A DNA stretch of 64,000 nucleotides from Chitinophagaceae bacterium (lineage in GTDB: Bacteria > Bacteroidota > Bacteroidia > Chitinophagales > Chitinophagaceae). Below the pieces are notes generated by a model that made no database searches, was not told the DNA's origin, and worked only from the letters and a program-made list of their open reading frames with translations. A program made the position numbers and the translations under genes. Positions 61,624 to 64,000 of the stretch are shown here, piece after piece. Numbering within the stretch: position 1 is the stretch's first letter; the number at the start of each line of letters is the position of its first letter. The stretch lies in contig JAFKGQ010000005.1 in assembly GCA_017307755.1 (NCBI GenBank), forward strand, positions 496,001 through 560,000, in the 5' to 3' direction.

Positions 61624-63015
61624 ATGAAAAAATATATTTCCATTTCCCCTCTTTTACTGGCAGCGATCTTTCTTTTCTCCTGTACCAAGACAGATCATAA
61701 GGACCTGTGGCAGGCGGTGATCGTGCCTGCTTCTCCCGTGAGTGATTCGGTCCCATTGAAAGGTACGATCAAGGGGACGATGCTGGCAGGCAAGACCTAT
61801 ACGGTCGCTGATGATATTATTGTCAATGAAGGGGACACGTTGATAATCCAGGAAGGCGTCACGGTCAATTTCACCGGTCCATATGGTTTGGGCGTCAAGG
61901 GCAGCCTGATCTGTATAGGGACAAAGAGCCAGCAAGTACGATTTACTGTACCCTGGGCCAAAAAAACGGACCAGTACGGTAATAATCCCAATACTGATTC
62001 AGCCTATATGGGCAGATGGATCGGAATAATTGGTGCTACCACCTGTCCTATAATGATCATCAAATGGGCCCATATCGAATTTGGAGGGGTTGTCATTCCC
62101 AAAGACAGCAAGATCAAACCAATATCCAGCAAACCCTATCCTGTCTTCTTCCAGAATCCGGGAGGCATTTTCGTATTGGAAGATTCCTGGTTATATGGCA
62201 GCGTGGACGATCCCTTCCGCATCCTGGGTGGAAAGATCGCCGTGTTCAGGAACACTTTTGAGAAATGCGGTTACACCGGTGGCGAGGCGATGAATGCCAA
62301 GTCAGGCACCATCGGGAATTTTGCGTATAACCTTTGTATCGGCATGGCTACGAATGGTCCTAAACTGTCCAATTCTGGCGCTCCCACCGGCGTACCGGGC
62401 TCCAATGTGCGGATGTATAACAACACCATCGTCAATTGCGGCTACCGGCGTCAAGAATCCGGAAGGGGTGGGTCCATCAATTTTGAGGAGAATGCGGCGG
62501 GCATGGCATATAATAATATCATCGTCAACTGCAGGTTTGGGCTCCGGGTCGTCCAGAATCCCATTGCCGACACATCCAATCTGCGGTATGGGTACAATTA
62601 CTCCTATGCCGACAGTCAGTCCGTGGCAAATAGTATTTACCCTTCTTATGATGTCAGCAAGTGCATCTCCCAGGCGATGTCTACGGATTTCCCCGCGCCC
62701 TCCACTTTCCTGCCTGCGGGATGGGTGGCAGGACAAACGTATACGGCACCGGCTTCGTTGCTGGGCGCCAATGATCCGCAATTCATCAACGGACCTGTGC
62801 CGATGCCCAAAGGGTTGAACCTAGCCGACATCTCTTTTGTGGGCAATTATAATTTCCGGCTAAAAACGACGTCGTCCTGTATCAATAAAGGCTATACGGG
62901 ATTCGTTCCCCGCAGCGACGTGCCGGTGGACCCTAAGTATGGCGCAACGGAGATCACCCCGCCCGGCAAGGACCTGGGAGCTTACCAGCTCAATGGTTCC
63001 GGCAACCAGCATTGA
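61624..63015 (+). CDS. Right-handed beta-helix lipoprotein
   Basis: A 463-residue lipoprotein from ATG 61624 (MKKYISISPLLLAAIFLFSC); the upstream frame start overlaps the receptor gene. The beta-helix region resembles the lipoprotein at 38685-37429: MLAGKTYTVADDIIVNEGDTL, IIQEGVTVNFTGPYGLGVKG, MYNNTIVNCGYRRQESGRGG and C-terminal KDLGAYQLNG. No catalytic site was recognised. Being second in the receptor cassette, it is probably a surface-exposed binding partner of the TonB receptor. The phosphoesterase gene starts 28 bases after its stop. Confidence 0.78.
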   Translation: MKKYISISPLLLAAIFLFSCTKTDHKDLWQAVIVPASPVSDSVPLKGTIKGTMLAGKTYTVADDIIVNEGDTLIIQEGVTVNFTGPYGLGVKGSLICIGTKSQQVRFTVPWAKKTDQYGNNPNTDSAYMGRWIGIIGATTCPIMIIKWAHIEFGGVVIPKDSKIKPISSKPYPVFFQNPGGIFVLEDSWLYGSVDDPFRILGGKIAVFRNTFEKCGYTGGEAMNAKSGTIGNFAYNLCIGMATNGPKLSNSGAPTGVPGSNVRMYNNTIVNCGYRRQESGRGGSINFEENAAGMAYNNIIVNCRFGLRVVQNPIADTSNLRYGYNYSYADSQSVANSIYPSYDVSKCISQAMSTDFPAPSTFLPAGWVAGQTYTAPASLLGANDPQFINGPVPMPKGLNLADISFVGNYNFRLKTTSSCINKGYTGFVPRSDVPVDPKYGATEITPPGKDLGAYQLNGSGNQH

Positions 63016-63043
63016 TCATTTTTAAATTTATACAGGCTCTGAT

Positions 63044-64000
63044 ATGAAAAGATCATTTTTGGGTACCTTACTTTTTGTTCTCCCGTTCCTTTCCTTTTCA
63101 CAGGAGAACATATTTATCGCAAAGCCTTATTTGCAGATAGGCCGGGCTCCGTCCGCATCAAGTCTGGAGTTGTTGTGGCAGGTACCGGAGGGAGCCGCCG
63201 ACTGGGGAGTGGAAGTAAAGGCCGATCCTTCGGGCAGATGGGTGAAGATGGCATCTCCGCAATGGACACCGGTGGCTCCGGATGGTCTTCAGCCCCGGCG
63301 GGTGTACCATACTGTACTGACGGGTCTTGTGCCAGGCGGTGTATTCAACTATCGTGTCTCACGGGCCGGCAAAGTGGTCTTTACTGCGGAAGGGCATGCG
63401 TCCAAGGGCCCGGAACAGCCTTATAGGTTTGTCGTCAACGGCGATATCGGAGCGGCTACTACGGATGCAAAACTGTTGGCGAAGCAAAGTTTTTTGAGTC
63501 ATCCTGACCTGGTGGTCGTGCCGGGGGATATCATTTATGAGAACGGGAGGGTATCGGAGTACGACGACAAGTTCTGGCCTATCTACAATGCCGACGAGAC
63601 TACAGATGGGGGAGCACCGTTGATGCGCAGCATTCCCTATATAGGGGCGCCGGGGAACCATGATGTGGACAACCGGAGCCTGGATCAGTACCCGGATGGT
63701 CTGGCTTATTTCTTTTTCTGGCGTCAACCGCTGAATGGTCCTGCCGGTGTGGAAGGCAATGCTTTTGTCCCTGTCATGCAGGCAACGGAGGCGCACCGGA
63801 AGGCATTTTTACAGGCCGCCGGAGAGGCCTATCCCAGCGCTGTGAACTACTCGTTCAATTACGGTAATGCACATTGGCTCGTGTTGGACTCCGATCCCTA
63901 TGTCAATTTTACGGACAGTGCCTTGCGCAATTGGATAGCCGGTGACCTTGCAGGCGCCCGGGATGCCGTCTGGCGTTTTGTCATCTTTCATCACCCTCCT
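63044..64000 (+). CDS. Purple-acid-phosphatase-like metallophosphoesterase (3' end outside window)
   Basis: The frame from ATG 63044 stays open to the last base (319 codons), so the gene continues past the window. A signal peptide (MKRSFLGTLLFVLPFLSFSQ) is followed by a fibronectin-like N-terminal domain (~22-125, IAKPYLQIGRAPSASSLELLW) of the kind found in purple acid phosphatases. The metallophosphoesterase core has D134 in NGDIG, GDIIY with Asp162 and Tyr165, GNHD with Asn205-His206-Asp207, and HHPP at the window edge (316-319), i.e. the metal-ligand motifs in normal order. It should hydrolyse phosphate monoesters outside the cytoplasm. It is third in the receptor/beta-helix cassette. Confidence 0.88.
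   Translation, partial: MKRSFLGTLLFVLPFLSFSQENIFIAKPYLQIGRAPSASSLELLWQVPEGAADWGVEVKADPSGRWVKMASPQWTPVAPDGLQPRRVYHTVLTGLVPGGVFNYRVSRAGKVVFTAEGHASKGPEQPYRFVVNGDIGAATTDAKLLAKQSFLSHPDLVVVPGDIIYENGRVSEYDDKFWPIYNADETTDGGAPLMRSIPYIGAPGNHDVDNRSLDQYPDGLAYFFFWRQPLNGPAGVEGNAFVPVMQATEAHRKAFLQAAGEAYPSAVNYSFNYGNAHWLVLDSDPYVNFTDSALRNWIAGDLAGARDAVWRFVIFHHPP

Noticed and set aside
1..64000. CRISPR arrays, tRNA/rRNA genes, insertion sequences, integrases or phage genes
   Set aside because: None were seen. No regular short repeats with spacers, no transposase-like products and no tRNA-like cloverleaf or rRNA segments were recognised, so there is no direct evidence for a mobile island.

Overview
The window looks like chromosome from a Bacteroidota bacterium, most likely the Chitinophagaceae/Sphingobacteriia side of the phylum. 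The signs are a type IX secretion (Por) sorting domain on a giant secreted hydrolase, four TonB-dependent receptors with carboxypeptidase-like N-terminal domains, many CKK-type lipoproteins, an ECF sigma/FecR pair, DUF3347 and small Cys-rich copper-locus proteins, three ~800-residue FtsX/MacB-type permeases, and promoter-like TAnnTTTG boxes with few Shine-Dalgarno sites. No tRNA, rRNA, CRISPR array, insertion sequence, integrase or phage gene was seen.

Layout. 0-3 kb: a fatty-acid-hydroxylase-family membrane protein whose 3' end overlaps an SMR transporter, an outer-membrane barrel protein, and a small FMN-barrel-like protein. 3.06-3.75 kb: no convincing protein gene; several hairpins and a good minus-strand intrinsic terminator with a promoter-like box about 70 bp upstream of it, together a candidate small RNA. 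3.75-8.6 kb: a SnoaL-like protein and a 1394-residue GH87-type alpha-1,3-glucanase with many accessory modules. 8.6-14.8 kb: a copper-homeostasis island (AraC-type regulator with an N-terminal metal-binding-like MxCxxC domain, CopA ATPase, CopZ chaperone, a Cys-rich small protein, DUF3347 protein, and a multicopper oxidase with a barrel-like C-terminal extension). 14.8-17.2 kb: YeiH-type transporter, HD hydrolase, AlkD-like repair protein.

17.2-36.3 kb is the most unusual part: a tightly packed minus-strand operon that starts with an ECF sigma factor and ends with its presumed FecR anti-sigma factor. Between them are two TonB-dependent receptors and six lipoproteins (two TIG plus beta-helix, three DUF4397-like, one TIG-only) plus a YD-like lipoprotein, nine genes in all. 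There is no SusD, enzyme or obvious substrate clue, and neither receptor has the STN signalling domain that FecR-type regulation normally uses. 36.4-41.4 kb (minus): a second TonB receptor followed by a beta-helix lipoprotein and a YncE-like propeller. 58.8-64.0 kb (plus): a paralogous cassette with receptor, beta-helix lipoprotein and a purple-acid-phosphatase-like phosphoesterase cut by the window end.

41.6-58.5 kb: PepSY-like protein and TauE/SafE transporter; two divergent FtsX-type permeases without an ATPase; a PAP2 phosphatase; a two-component system heading a TolC/adaptor/RND efflux operon; and a third FtsX-type permease that overlaps the RND gene tail to tail. Overall the region encodes surface nutrient acquisition, envelope transport and metal/efflux stress functions. 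The best candidates for an undescribed system are the sigma/FecR-bracketed lipoprotein-receptor operon and the recurring pairing of TonB receptors with beta-helix lipoproteins in place of SusD.
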